Below are positions 26,329 to 35,027 of a DNA stretch of 64,000 nucleotides, piece after piece (the first letter of the stretch is position 1; the number at the start of each line of letters is the position of its first letter). Both the position numbers and the translations under genes were made by a program. The notes under the pieces are model-generated. The model was not told the origin of the DNA and made no database searches. It saw nothing but the letters and a program-made list of their open reading frames with translations. Origin of the DNA: M3007 sp046329435 (GTDB lineage Bacteria; Bacteroidota; Bacteroidia; Chitinophagales; Saprospiraceae); assembly GCA_046329435.1 (NCBI GenBank), contig JAXLUR010000012.1, positions 1 through 64,000 of the forward strand, read 5' to 3'.

Positions 26329-27468
26329 TTACGACAGGCGGTTTTTGTAGTCGCGGTAGCCGAATTTACGCACCACATCGAGCCGGTCGTTTTCGCGCCA
26401 GATCGCGATGCCGGGGTGGGTGACGCCGTTGAAAGTGGTTGTTTTGACCATGGTATAGTGGATCATGTCTTCAAAAACCAGTTTTTGACCCACTTTAAGG
26501 GGTTTGTCGAAGCCGTATTCGGTCATAAAATCGCCACTCAGGCAACTCACGCCGCCCAGGCGGTAGCGGTAGCGTCCTTCCTCCGGTTCGAGATGGGCGC
26601 CGCGCACCCGCGGTCGGTACGGCATTTCGAGTGTGTCGGGCATGTGCGCCGTGAAAGACACGTCGAGAATGGCGGTTTTGATGCCTTTGTTCGACACAAT
26701 ATCGAGCACGGTAGCCACGAGAACGCCCGTGTCCCAGGCAAATGCGCTGCCCGGTTCGAGGATGACATGGAGATGCGGGTACCGCTGCCGAAAGGCTTTC
26801 AGTATCCGGATCAGGTGCTCGACGTCGTAGCCGGCGCGCGTCATGAGGTGGCCGCCGCCGAAATTGACCCATTTGAGTTGCGGGAAAAAGTGGCTGAACC
26901 GTTGTTCAAAATTTTCCATCACCTTTTCCAGGTCATAACTGCTTGATTCGCAAAGCACATGAACGTGCAATCCTTCGATCCCTTCCGGAAGTTTGCCTTT
27001 CAGGTTTTCGACAAGCTCGCCCAGCCGGGAGCCTGCCGAAGCCGGGTTGTACAGGGCTGTTTCGACGGGCGACCATTCGGGATTGACGCGCAGCCCGGGG
27101 CTGACGTGCTCGGGATAACGTTCGAGCCGGCGCTTGTAACGGCGGTATTGTGTCAGCGAATTGAAGGTTATATGGCTGGAAAGTTTGAGTATTTGCCCGA
27201 ATTCGCGCGGCAAATAGGCCACCGAATAGGTATGCGCCCTGGTTTTCATTTCTTCAAAACACAACCGCGCTTCGCTGAGCGAGGAAGCCGTGGCGCCGTG
27301 CACATACTGGCGCACCAGCGGAAAAGCGCTCCACATGGCGAAACCCTTGAAAGCCAGAATGATCTGTACGCCGGCCTCGCGCTGCACACGGCCGATCAAT
27401 TCGAGATTGCGGCGCAGCAGCGCTTCATCGAGTACGAAACAGGGGGAAGGAATTTTGGCAATATCCAT
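26329..27468 (-). CDS. nspC: Carboxynorspermidine/carboxyspermidine decarboxylase
   Basis: A 379-residue fold-III PLP decarboxylase. Lys41 in IILAFKGFAMW is the PLP lysine. HVLCESSSYDLEK is the NspC-type segment after the barrel strand, WVNFGGGHLMTRAGYD holds the glycine-rich phosphate loop, and ILEPGSAFAWDTG the Arg/Glu-equivalent region. CLSGDFMTEYGF contains the C-terminal catalytic Cys-Asp motif. It decarboxylates carboxy(nor)spermidine, the last step of the aspartate-semialdehyde-dependent polyamine route. The partner dehydrogenase is encoded 5 kb away. I used the ATG at 27468 (MDIAKIPSPCFVLDE); longer frames lack homology. Confidence 0.95.
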   Translation of the reverse strand: MDIAKIPSPCFVLDEALLRRNLELIGRVQREAGVQIILAFKGFAMWSAFPLVRQYVHGATASSLSEARLCFEEMKTRAHTYSVAYLPREFGQILKLSSHITFNSLTQYRRYKRRLERYPEHVSPGLRVNPEWSPVETALYNPASAGSRLGELVENLKGKLPEGIEGLHVHVLCESSSYDLEKVMENFEQRFSHFFPQLKWVNFGGGHLMTRAGYDVEHLIRILKAFRQRYPHLHVILEPGSAFAWDTGVLVATVLDIVSNKGIKTAILDVSFTAHMPDTLEMPYRPRVRGAHLEPEEGRYRYRLGGVSCLSGDFMTEYGFDKPLKVGQKLVFEDMIHYTMVKTTTFNGVTHPGIAIWRENDRLDVVRKFGYRDYKNRLS

Positions 27469-27544
27469 ATTTGACAGTCGAATTTCAGGGGGCGAAGTTG
27501 GGGTTAATTGAGGGTTTGGGAGCGTTTTGAAGCCTTCGAATTTT

Positions 27545-28030
27545 TCAAAACAGCCAGCAGAGCACGGGCAGTTCGCCTTTTGGGGCAAATACAAAGGCAT
27601 TTTGACCAAAATCCGCGGCGAGGCGGGCGGCATTGCCCAGGGAAATCCCTGCGGCGCCAAAGATTTCTTCCGGCGGCCAGTCGCCCACATCGCCGATACC
27701 CAGGGCCGGCTCCAGGCAGGCGCAGTTGCCGGCAAGTTGTTGTTCGAGCAGGCGGTTGCGCGCTCGGTTGTCGGCCTCGGGCAGCCGAACCGAGCCGGGA
27801 TTCCAGGCAGTCAGTACGGCCAGAGCGTCGGCCCGCTGCTGTGTCAGCCACTCGTCGAGGGCCGGGCAAGGGCAATTGACGCGTATATCGACAGCCGGAG
27901 CGAGCAGCCGGTAGCAGGTATGTAAATAGGCTGTTAGCAGCCGTCGGTCGAGCTGTTTCGGAGAATCTTCGAGCGTTCGTATGGGTACGACGTGTTTTAT
28001 CCTACTTTTGCGGCGCTTTAAGGCGGACAT
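27545..28030 (-). CDS. DUF3293 domain-containing protein
   Basis: A 161-residue soluble protein. The central VLTAWNPGSVRLPEADNRARNRLLEQQL matches the DUF3293 signature (A-W-N-P-x-S with a following N-x-x-R-N). Function unknown. Its start lies only 43 bp from the divergent yidC start, and the yidC promoter-like box (28003-28010) falls inside its first codons, so a slightly later start is possible. Confidence 0.75.
   Translation of the reverse strand: MSALKRRKSRIKHVVPIRTLEDSPKQLDRRLLTAYLHTCYRLLAPAVDIRVNCPCPALDEWLTQQRADALAVLTAWNPGSVRLPEADNRARNRLLEQQLAGNCACLEPALGIGDVGDWPPEEIFGAAGISLGNAARLAADFGQNAFVFAPKGELPVLCWLF
28003..28010 (+). promoter_or_regulatory. Promoter -7 box for yidC
   Basis: TACTTTTG fits TAnnTTTG and is 63 bp before the yidC ATG. 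Confidence 0.45.
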
Positions 28031-28073
28031 CTTGCAAAGATTCCAACAAACGCCCGCCTTGCAAACAGATTAC

Positions 28074-29981
28074 ATGGAAGAAAAACAAAGCAACCTTAGC
28101 ACCTACATCGGCATGGGCCTGATTTTTCTGCTCCTTTTCTTTTGGATGCAGTACTCCGCGCCGCCCAAGCCAGATCAAACGGCACAACAAACGGCGCAGC
28201 AAACGACCGGAACGAACGCCGACCCTGCTGCAGCAGCCCCTACCCCTGCCGCCGCAGTGCCTGCCGCCGCAGCGGCGCCCCCCGACTCTCTTCAGAGCGC
28301 CCTGCTGGTCGCCAAATTCGGCGCTTTCACCCCGGCGGCTACCGGTCAGGAACAACTGCTCGAACTTGAAAACGACCTGGTAAAAATTGTTTTCACCAGC
28401 AAAGGCGGTCGCATTCGCGAAATCCGGCTCAAAAAGTATGACAAAATCAATACGGATACGGCGGGTAACGACATCAAAAGCCCCGTTTACCTGCTGGAAG
28501 ACGCCAAAAACCGCTTCGACTTCACGATTCCCGTGCAAGGCAGCGCCGCAGGCTCGGTCAATACCAGCGAACTGTACTTCGCAGGGGTCAAAAACGGCAA
28601 CGCCGTCACGTTTCGCGCGCCGGTCAACGGCGGCGGGTATCTGGAACAAAGCTATACCCTGCGCGACGGCGATTACCACATCGACTACAAAATCGCCACG
28701 GTGGGTATGGAACAGGTGTTCCCCGCCGGGCAAGCCAACCTGCAACTGACCTGGGTGAACCACCTCGACAAACTGGAGAAAAACCAGCAGTACGAGCGCA
28801 CCATGTCAACGGTGTACTTCAAACCCAACGACAAAGACCCCGACTACTGCAACTGCCGTAAAAACGACAGCGAACAACTGGGCGACCAGCCGGTCAAGTG
28901 GATGGCGCACAACAACCAGTTTTTCAATACGTCGATCATTGCGCAGGATTTCTCTTTCCGCAATTTCACCGGCGAGACCCTGATGCTGACCGACGCCGAC
29001 CCGGATCTGAAAATTCTGAAAACGACGGCCGTACTTCCGGTGCAAAACCCCAACGGCGGCTCGCTCAACATGGCCATTTACTCCGGCCCCAACGAATTCA
29101 AAAAACTACGGGCCTACGATGTCAGCCTGGAAGATATCATACCCTTCGGGTCCAGCATTTTCGGCGCCATCAACCGCTGGGTGATCCGGCCGATGTTCGT
29201 TTTCCTCTCGGGCTTTATCGGCAGCAAAGGCATTGTTATCCTGATGCTTACGCTGCTGGTGAAACTGCTGGTGTATCCGCTCACCTACCGGATGGTGCAC
29301 AGCCAGGCCAGAATGGCAGCCCTCAAGCCGCGTATGGAAGAACTGAAACGCAAACACGGCGACGACCAGCAGGCCATGTCGGTCGAGACGATGAAGATGT
29401 ACAGCGAGTTCGGGGTCAATCCCCTGGGCGGCTGCTTCCCGATTTTGCTGCAAATGCCGATCTGGTTTGCGCTCTACCGCTTCTTCCCTGCGGCTATCGA
29501 ATTCAGGCAGGAAGGTTTCCTGTGGGCGCACGACCTTTCGAGCTACGACGTGGCGTTCAAACTGCCGTTCATGATGCCCGGCTTCGGCAACCACATCAGC
29601 GCATTCACCCTGATCTGGGTAGCCACTACGCTCTGGTACACCTGGTATTCCATGAAGCAAATGGACAACTCGGCCATGCAAAATGACCAGATGAAGATCA
29701 TGAAATACATGCAGTACTTCATGCCGGTCATGTTCATGTTCTTCTTCAACAGTTTTGCTTCGGGCCTTACCCTGTACCTGTGTTTCAGCAACATCCTGAA
29801 CATCGGCCAGACGGTGGTGACCAAACGGTACCTGATCAACCACGATAAAATAAACGTGCAGCTGGAAAAAAACCGCCAGAAGCCCAAAAAGGAGACCGGG
29901 TTCCGCGCCCGGCTCGAACAGGCCATGAAGGAACAGCAACGCGTTCAGGAAGAACGGGCCAAACAGCAAAAAAAGAAGTAA
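28074..29981 (+). CDS. yidC: YidC membrane protein insertase
   Basis: A 635-residue YidC of the Gram-negative type. TM1 lies near the N-terminus (YIGMGLIFLLLFFWMQY). An Ala/Pro/Gln-rich linker (about 35-75) precedes the large periplasmic domain (about 85-360). The conserved membrane domain follows, with RPMFVFLSGFIGSKGIVILMLTLLVKLLVYPLTYR (shown in part), NPLGGCFPILLQMPIWFALYRF and the terminal helices with ASGLTLYLCFSNI. The Lys-rich C-terminus (about 600-635) may contact ribosomes. It inserts and folds inner membrane proteins with or without SecYEG. The ATG at 28074 gives the normal MEEKQSNLSTYIG start. Confidence 0.97.
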   Translation: MEEKQSNLSTYIGMGLIFLLLFFWMQYSAPPKPDQTAQQTAQQTTGTNADPAAAAPTPAAAVPAAAAAPPDSLQSALLVAKFGAFTPAATGQEQLLELENDLVKIVFTSKGGRIREIRLKKYDKINTDTAGNDIKSPVYLLEDAKNRFDFTIPVQGSAAGSVNTSELYFAGVKNGNAVTFRAPVNGGGYLEQSYTLRDGDYHIDYKIATVGMEQVFPAGQANLQLTWVNHLDKLEKNQQYERTMSTVYFKPNDKDPDYCNCRKNDSEQLGDQPVKWMAHNNQFFNTSIIAQDFSFRNFTGETLMLTDADPDLKILKTTAVLPVQNPNGGSLNMAIYSGPNEFKKLRAYDVSLEDIIPFGSSIFGAINRWVIRPMFVFLSGFIGSKGIVILMLTLLVKLLVYPLTYRMVHSQARMAALKPRMEELKRKHGDDQQAMSVETMKMYSEFGVNPLGGCFPILLQMPIWFALYRFFPAAIEFRQEGFLWAHDLSSYDVAFKLPFMMPGFGNHISAFTLIWVATTLWYTWYSMKQMDNSAMQNDQMKIMKYMQYFMPVMFMFFFNSFASGLTLYLCFSNILNIGQTVVTKRYLINHDKINVQLEKNRQKPKKETGFRARLEQAMKEQQRVQEERAKQQKKK

Positions 29982-29992
29982 GGTGAATCAAT

Positions 29993-30036
29993 AAAAACAG
30001 CCCCGGCGCCTGTACAGGAACCGGGGCTGTTTTTTG
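29993..30036 (+). terminator. Rho-independent terminator after yidC
   Basis: AAAAACAGCCCCGG pairs with CCGGGGCTGTTTTTT around a 14-base loop. It probably also serves the convergent gene ending at 30055. Confidence 0.9.
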
Positions 30037-30054
30037 AGTGTATTCTTGCAGGCG

Positions 30055-30420
30055 CTAATTCGACCAGACGGTGTTGTAGGTATTGTCCCAGTTGACCTTG
30101 AGGCTGTAAAGGTTGCACATGTCGAAACCGGTGAATTTGTAAACCGTTCCGTCATAGGTCACGACTTTCACATCGAAATAGCAGGTCTGGCCATAACTGG
30201 CAGGGATATCGACCCGAATCTGGTATCCCTGATACAGGTACCCGTTGCCCAGCAGGTCGTAGCCCCAGCTGTCGCTTTCGGAGGGAGAAACAAAGACGCG
30301 GGCGACGGATTGGCCGGTGTTGTTGATGAGAAAGAAATAGAGCTGTTGGGCTTGCGATTGTGCAGGGGCGAGCAGCCAGAAGCAGACCAGAAAGGCCGCT
30401 GAAAAAAGATGCTTTTTCAT
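30055..30420 (-). CDS. Small exported protein of unknown function
   Basis: A 121-residue protein with a signal peptide (MKKHLFSAAFLVCFWLLAPAQSQA). The mature part is Tyr/Asn-rich and predicted beta (QLYFFLINNTGQSVARVFVSPSESDSW), like a small lectin- or jelly-roll-like secreted domain. Similar short proteins occur beside wall-associated functions, but no family can be named. The start was set at 30420 by the signal peptide. Confidence 0.65.
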   Translation of the reverse strand: MKKHLFSAAFLVCFWLLAPAQSQAQQLYFFLINNTGQSVARVFVSPSESDSWGYDLLGNGYLYQGYQIRVDIPASYGQTCYFDVKVVTYDGTVYKFTGFDMCNLYSLKVNWDNTYNTVWSN

Positions 30421-30513
30421 TTGGTATTGATGTTTGTTACAAAATTTGCACTTGGTCAAGCAATATTAGCCAACTGTTTATACATACAAGATTAATAAAT
30501 AATTAATTCTGCA

Positions 30514-31542
30514 ATGGACATCATCAATCTGATCTCGGACACCGTCACAAAACCTACCGCGGGCATGCTGAAAGCCATGTTTGCCGCCGAGGTGGGCGAC
30601 GATGTTTTTCGCGACGACCCATCGGTCAATGCGCTGGAGGAAAAATGCGCGGCGCTTTTCGGGCATCAGGCCGCGCTGTTTTGCCCTTCGGGCACCATGG
30701 CCAACCAGATTGCCCTCAAGGTGCATACCCGTCCGCTGGACGAAGTGGTTTGCGACGAGATGAGCCATATTTATCAATACGAGGTCGGGGGCTACGCTTT
30801 TCACAGCGGCATTTCCGTCAACCTGCTGCGCACGCCCAACGGCATCCTGCTGCCCGAACTGGTGGACTGGTCCGTCAAGCCGCTGTTCGACTGGTTGCCG
30901 CGCACCCGTCTGGTCGTGCTGGAAAATACCTGTAACAAGGGCGGCGGCAGCATTTACCCGATCGAGACGATAAAAGCCATCCGCGAGGTGTGCCAGCGGC
31001 GCAAACTCGCGCTGCACATCGACGGGGCGCGCATCTTCAATGCCCTGGTGGAAACCGGCAACCAGCCTGCCGAGATCGGCGCGCTGACCGACAGCATCAG
31101 CGTTTGCCTGTCGAAAGGCCTGGGGGCGCCCGTGGGTTCCGTGCTGATCGGCTCTTCCGAATTTATTGCAGAAGCACGGCGGGTACGCAAGGCGATGGGC
31201 GGCGGCATGCGGCAGGCCGGTTATCTCGCCGCGGCCGGTATCTACGCGCTCGACCATCAGGTGGAGCGCCTGAAAGAAGACCACGACAATGCCCGCAGGA
31301 TCGCGACGGCGCTGCTCGATCTTCCGTATGTGACCAACGTCAGGCCCGTGGAATCCAACATCCTCATTTTCGACCTGAAAGCGCCGCACACCCCGTCCGT
31401 TTTTCTCGAATACCTGGTACACAACGGCGTGGTGGCCTCCGCATTCGGGCCGCAGACGATCCGTTTTGTGACGCACCTGGATGTGACAGCCCTGATGATT
31501 GATCAAACCATCGCCGTATTGCGCAAATTCGGGCAGAATTAG
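30514..31542 (+). CDS. ltaE: Low-specificity L-threonine aldolase
   Basis: A 342-residue fold-type I PLP enzyme. It begins with NLISDTVTKPTAGMLKAM, the typical S-D-T-x-T-x-P opening, followed by GDDVFRDDPSVNALEEK. LHIDGARIFNA contains the PLP-ring Asp, and the Schiff-base Lys201 lies in SVCLSKGLGAPVGS. It cleaves L-threonine or allo-threonine to glycine and acetaldehyde, supplying glycine. It is a single gene divergent from a small secreted protein. Confidence 0.95.
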   Translation: MDIINLISDTVTKPTAGMLKAMFAAEVGDDVFRDDPSVNALEEKCAALFGHQAALFCPSGTMANQIALKVHTRPLDEVVCDEMSHIYQYEVGGYAFHSGISVNLLRTPNGILLPELVDWSVKPLFDWLPRTRLVVLENTCNKGGGSIYPIETIKAIREVCQRRKLALHIDGARIFNALVETGNQPAEIGALTDSISVCLSKGLGAPVGSVLIGSSEFIAEARRVRKAMGGGMRQAGYLAAAGIYALDHQVERLKEDHDNARRIATALLDLPYVTNVRPVESNILIFDLKAPHTPSVFLEYLVHNGVVASAFGPQTIRFVTHLDVTALMIDQTIAVLRKFGQN

Positions 31543-31551
31543 GCACAGGTT

Positions 31552-32349
31552 TCACTCGTCCGCTTCTTCCTGTTTTTGACGGCGGAGTTCTTCCATTTCC
31601 TCGTCGGTCAGGGGCGGGGCTACCGACCATTGTTCGCGCCAGGAGCGCACGGGCAGGCGTTCGAGGGGATACCAGTTGCCCCACCAGTCGAAATATTCCA
31701 GGCCGTTGAAATTGAGTTTGTAATCGAATTCGCTGGGCAGGTCGTACACAAAACCGGGGTAATAATAGCGGCGGCCCGACAGCTGGGCCAGTTGAATTTC
31801 GAGCAGCATGGTGAGTTGGCCCAGGCTTCGTGCCGTTTCTTCGGGGCGGAAGATGCAATAATTGCCCGCCATGCTTTCCCAGCCGAGGTGGTAGAAACTG
31901 GTGGCGATCAGTTCGCCTTTGTCGTACACGTCGAGCAATTCGCCCCGGCAGGGCATGATATCGCTCCAGTTGCTGAAAAAGCCGAAGATGGATTGTGGGC
32001 GATGGTGCGGCAGGCGTTCGGCGTGCTGATGAAAAAGCGCTTCGTGCTCGGCCGTGATGACCAGGGGGCGGCGGTAAATTTTCAGGTCTTTGTTGCGGCG
32101 CAGGCATTTGCGCTGGCTTTTGGTGAGGGAAAAGTTGCGCAGGTCGATGCGCAGCAAAACCACCCGGCAGGGGTGCCCCCGCCATTCCCAGTAGTTGCGG
32201 CGAAAAATCAGGTCGGACCAGTAGCACCAGCCGTCTTCGCACAGCCGGTCGAAAACCAGCGGGTGCATCGGCTCCATCGGAATGTAGGTTTCGACAGGAG
32301 CCGGATTGAAGGAGATATTGCGAAAAACCGGCAATGTTTTTGGGTGCAT
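31552..32349 (-). CDS. Arginyltransferase (ATE/Bpt)-family homologue
   Basis: A 265-residue protein. The N-terminal part (about 28-90) aligns with the ATE_N pattern: L-C-E-D-G-W-C-Y-W, then HPCRVVLLRIDLRNFSLTKSQRKCLRRNKDL. The C-terminal part (about 140-230) has ESMAGNYCIFRPEETARSLGQLTMLLEI and YYYPGFVYDLPSEFDYKLNF, as in ATE_C. Family members conjugate Arg or Leu from tRNA onto protein N-termini for degradation. Some of the N-terminal cysteines that bind metal in canonical enzymes appear to be missing, so activity and donor are uncertain. Confidence 0.72.
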   Translation of the reverse strand: MHPKTLPVFRNISFNPAPVETYIPMEPMHPLVFDRLCEDGWCYWSDLIFRRNYWEWRGHPCRVVLLRIDLRNFSLTKSQRKCLRRNKDLKIYRRPLVITAEHEALFHQHAERLPHHRPQSIFGFFSNWSDIMPCRGELLDVYDKGELIATSFYHLGWESMAGNYCIFRPEETARSLGQLTMLLEIQLAQLSGRRYYYPGFVYDLPSEFDYKLNFNGLEYFDWWGNWYPLERLPVRSWREQWSVAPPLTDEEMEELRRQKQEEADE

Positions 32350-32449
32350 GTCAGTCGGTTTTGGGTTTTAAAGGATTATCTGTGGGTAAAGTTGCGGAAC
32401 AGTGTTGTGATTTGTTTTTCTTTCTTACCCCAAAAATAGCCAATCTGCC

Positions 32450-32457
32450 TACTTTTG
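32450..32457 (+). promoter_or_regulatory. Promoter -7 box for carboxynorspermidine dehydrogenase
   Basis: TACTTTTG fits TAnnTTTG, 41 bp before the ATG at 32498. Confidence 0.45.
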
Positions 32458-32497
32458 CGCGCCCGAAAATTCATCTTTTCATTCACCCGATCGCTCC

Positions 32498-33709
32498 ATG
32501 GCTTCTAAAGTATTAATCATCGGCGCCGGCGGCGTAGGTCGCGTAGTGGCCTACAAATGTGCCCAGCACCGCGATGTATTCGGCGAGATCATGCTCGCTT
32601 CCCGCACCAAATCCAAATGCGACGCCATCGCCGATGCCATTCACGCCGCTTACGGCGGCGCGCGCATCCAGACGGCCCAGCTCGATGCCGACCAGGTCCC
32701 GCAGACGGTGGCCCTGATCAAATCGTTTCAACCCGACCTCGTGGTCAACGTGGCCCTGCCCTATCAGGATTTGCCCATCATGGATGCCTGTCTCGAAACG
32801 GGGGTGAATTACATGGACACGGCCAATTACGAGCCCAAAGACGAAGCCAAGTTCGAATATTCCTGGCAATGGGCGTATCAGGACCGCTACAAAAACAAAG
32901 GCATCCTGGCCCTGCTGGGCTGCGGTTTCGACCCCGGCGTCACGTCCGTGTACACGGCCTACGCGGCCAAACACTACTTCGACGAGATCCACGAGCTCGA
33001 CATCGTCGATGCCAACGCCGGCTCGCACGGCAAAGCCTTCGCCACCAACTTCAACCCGGAAATCAACATCCGCGAAGTGACGCAAAAAGGCCGCTACTGG
33101 GAAAACGGCCAGTGGATCGAAACCGAGCCGCACGAAATCTGGAAAGACATCAACTACCCGGAAATCGGCCCCAAACGCTCCTACCTGATCTTCCATGAAG
33201 AGCTCGAAAGCCTGGTCAAAAACTACCCGACCCTGCGCCGCGCCCGCTTCTGGATGACCTTCTCCGAACAATACCTGACCCACCTGCGCGTCATCCAGAA
33301 CATCGGCATGGCGGGCATCGAGCCGGTCAAATACAAAGGCGTGGACATCATCCCGCTCGAATTTCTCAAAGCCGTGCTGCCCGCTCCCGAAGAACTGGGC
33401 GCCAACTATACCGGCTTTACCAGCATCGGCTGCCGCATCAAAGGCGTCAAGGACGGCAAAACCCGCACTTACTACGTCTGGAACAACTGCTCGCACCAGG
33501 ATGCTTTCAGGGAAACCGGCACCCAGGCCGTGAGCTACACCACGGGTGTGCCGGCCATGATCGGGGCGCGCATGATCCTCGAAGGCAAGTGGAACGGCAA
33601 AGGCGTGTTCAACGTGGAGGAATTCAACCCCGACCCCTTCATGGAACGCCTCAACCTCGACGGCCTGCCCTGGCACGAACGGCTGGACATCGATCTGGAA
33701 ATGGATTGA
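32498..33709 (+). CDS. Carboxynorspermidine dehydrogenase (saccharopine dehydrogenase family)
   Basis: A 403-residue NAD(P)H enzyme. The Rossmann motif KVLIIGAGGVGRVVAYKCA is followed by NVALPYQDLPIMDACLETGVNYMDTANYEP, the saccharopine-dehydrogenase-like loop. GCGFDPGVTSVYTAY and DANAGSHGKAFATNFNPEINIREVTQ match the carboxy(nor)spermidine synthase branch rather than true lysine-pathway enzymes. It condenses aspartate semialdehyde with putrescine or diaminopropane; NspC (26.3-27.5 kb) then decarboxylates the product. The branch assignment is supported by nspC being nearby. Confidence 0.9.
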   Translation: MASKVLIIGAGGVGRVVAYKCAQHRDVFGEIMLASRTKSKCDAIADAIHAAYGGARIQTAQLDADQVPQTVALIKSFQPDLVVNVALPYQDLPIMDACLETGVNYMDTANYEPKDEAKFEYSWQWAYQDRYKNKGILALLGCGFDPGVTSVYTAYAAKHYFDEIHELDIVDANAGSHGKAFATNFNPEINIREVTQKGRYWENGQWIETEPHEIWKDINYPEIGPKRSYLIFHEELESLVKNYPTLRRARFWMTFSEQYLTHLRVIQNIGMAGIEPVKYKGVDIIPLEFLKAVLPAPEELGANYTGFTSIGCRIKGVKDGKTRTYYVWNNCSHQDAFRETGTQAVSYTTGVPAMIGARMILEGKWNGKGVFNVEEFNPDPFMERLNLDGLPWHERLDIDLEMD

Positions 33710-33773
33710 TCAAACGGCATCGACCTTTTTACCCGCTCCGGCGGGCTTATTCATAACAAGACCGTATGTTGGG

Positions 33774-33808
33774 CGCGCCGGACGCAAGTTCGGACGCGCT
33801 TTTTTCTT
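33774..33808 (+). terminator. Probable terminator after carboxynorspermidine dehydrogenase
   Basis: GCGCG-CCGGA pairs imperfectly with TTCGG-A-CGCGC, followed by TTTTTTC. It runs directly into the promoter box of the next gene. Confidence 0.5.
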
Positions 33809-33815
33809 ATTTTTG
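33808..33815 (+). promoter_or_regulatory. Promoter -7 box for the ATPase/PIN-like pair
   Basis: TATTTTTG fits TAnnTTTG and lies 20 bp before the ATG at 33835. It gives the two-gene unit its own promoter right after the upstream terminator. Confidence 0.5.
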
Positions 33816-33834
33816 TGCCTAAATTCCGCCAAAA

Positions 33835-35010
33835 ATGATTGTCAACCTGCATATCGAAAACTTTCGAAGCCTCCGGAACGCCAGCCTGGAACTGGGGCGA
33901 TTTACAGTATTGACCGGGGCGAACAACAGCGGAAAAAGCAGCGTGTTGTATGCGTTGCAGGTGTTGCGGAATGTGGTGAAGAATCCGAATCGGTCGGTAG
34001 ATGAGTTGCTGAATCTGGGTTTCCTCAATTTAAGCGGATTGGGTGCCTGCATTTTTAATAAAGATAAACAGGAATCCATTTCTCTTTTTATCCATTCCAT
34101 GAATCATCCGATACTTACTAGTTATGGATTTGGGATAAGAATGAGTGAAAAAGGAAGTACTCTGTTGGCAAATTCGAGTGGAGGCCCCCTGGATTATTCA
34201 ATACACCTTCGGGTTAGTTTCCCCAACCCCTTGGACAAAGTTTATGTTATGCGGGATTTGGGCATCGTTTGGAACGGCATACACGCCAGTCCATTAGTTG
34301 AAAAAGCCAAAGCCAACCTACTTCAAAAACAGGTAATTGACGGTATGAACACGCCGTCGACAGATATTGCCGCCACTGATATTACCCCAACCCATCGAGG
34401 CTTCTCCAAACCCGTTTTCAACCAAATTCCCCTCAACGGCACCATCCAGACCGAAGACGAAGTTGCCACCCACCTGGCCATCGATAAAAATCTGCAGGCC
34501 AAAGTCAGCCATTATTTTGAAAAAATCACCGGCAAACGCTTTTCGGTACTGATGGGGCCCGGGGGCGGTTTTTTTTACCTTCAGGTACGGGAACCGGATT
34601 CGCCGTTTACCACTGAACTGGTCAACCAGGGCATGGGCGTCAACCAAATCCTTTTCCTGCTGGCCAAAATCCTGTACGACAAAAACCGGCTGATCGGCAT
34701 CGACGAACCGGAAATACACCTGCACCCATCATTAATGGAGAAGTTTATCAGCGTGCTGGTTGAAATTGCGGAAAAAGAAGACAAACAATTCGTTTTCTCC
34801 ACCCATAGCGAGCATTGGCTGATGTCGCTGCTCGCGGAAGTAAACGACAGTCATCTGAAAGCCAATGACCTGAAAGTCTATTACCTGTACAGAGAAGGTC
34901 CGGAGACCAAAATTGAATCGCAAAAAGTGGCGGACAACGGTCAACTGGAAGGCGGGTTACGTAATTTTCTGGAAGCGGAAATGCGGCTCACCCAACGTTT
35001 TCTGGACTAA
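33835..35010 (+). CDS. AAA/SMC-like ATPase (AAA_15/AAA_21 type, OLD-like)
   Basis: A 391-residue ABC/SMC-like ATPase. The N-terminal MIVNLHIENFRSLRNASLELG leads to Walker A GANNSGKSS (28-36). The signature-like segment NQGMGVNQILFLL lies at about 264-276, Walker B with catalytic Glu in LIGIDEPEIHLHP (286-298), and the H-loop-like STHSEHWL at 322-329. A DUF3696-like tail (YLYREGPETKIESQKV) follows. Such ATPases power many two-gene phage-defence modules (OLD, Septu, PARIS types). It is immediately followed by a small PIN-like gene. The insert between Walker A and the signature is AT-rich compared with neighbours, suggesting transfer. Defence function is inferred. Confidence 0.85.
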   Translation: MIVNLHIENFRSLRNASLELGRFTVLTGANNSGKSSVLYALQVLRNVVKNPNRSVDELLNLGFLNLSGLGACIFNKDKQESISLFIHSMNHPILTSYGFGIRMSEKGSTLLANSSGGPLDYSIHLRVSFPNPLDKVYVMRDLGIVWNGIHASPLVEKAKANLLQKQVIDGMNTPSTDIAATDITPTHRGFSKPVFNQIPLNGTIQTEDEVATHLAIDKNLQAKVSHYFEKITGKRFSVLMGPGGGFFYLQVREPDSPFTTELVNQGMGVNQILFLLAKILYDKNRLIGIDEPEIHLHPSLMEKFISVLVEIAEKEDKQFVFSTHSEHWLMSLLAEVNDSHLKANDLKVYYLYREGPETKIESQKVADNGQLEGGLRNFLEAEMRLTQRFLD

Positions 35011-35027
35011 TCCCCCCACCGGAAGCC

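Noticed and set aside
32513..33676. A 387-residue minus-strand ORF opposite carboxynorspermidine dehydrogenase
   Set aside because: Antisense shadow rich in Gly, Val and His; the plus strand has the Rossmann and family motifs.
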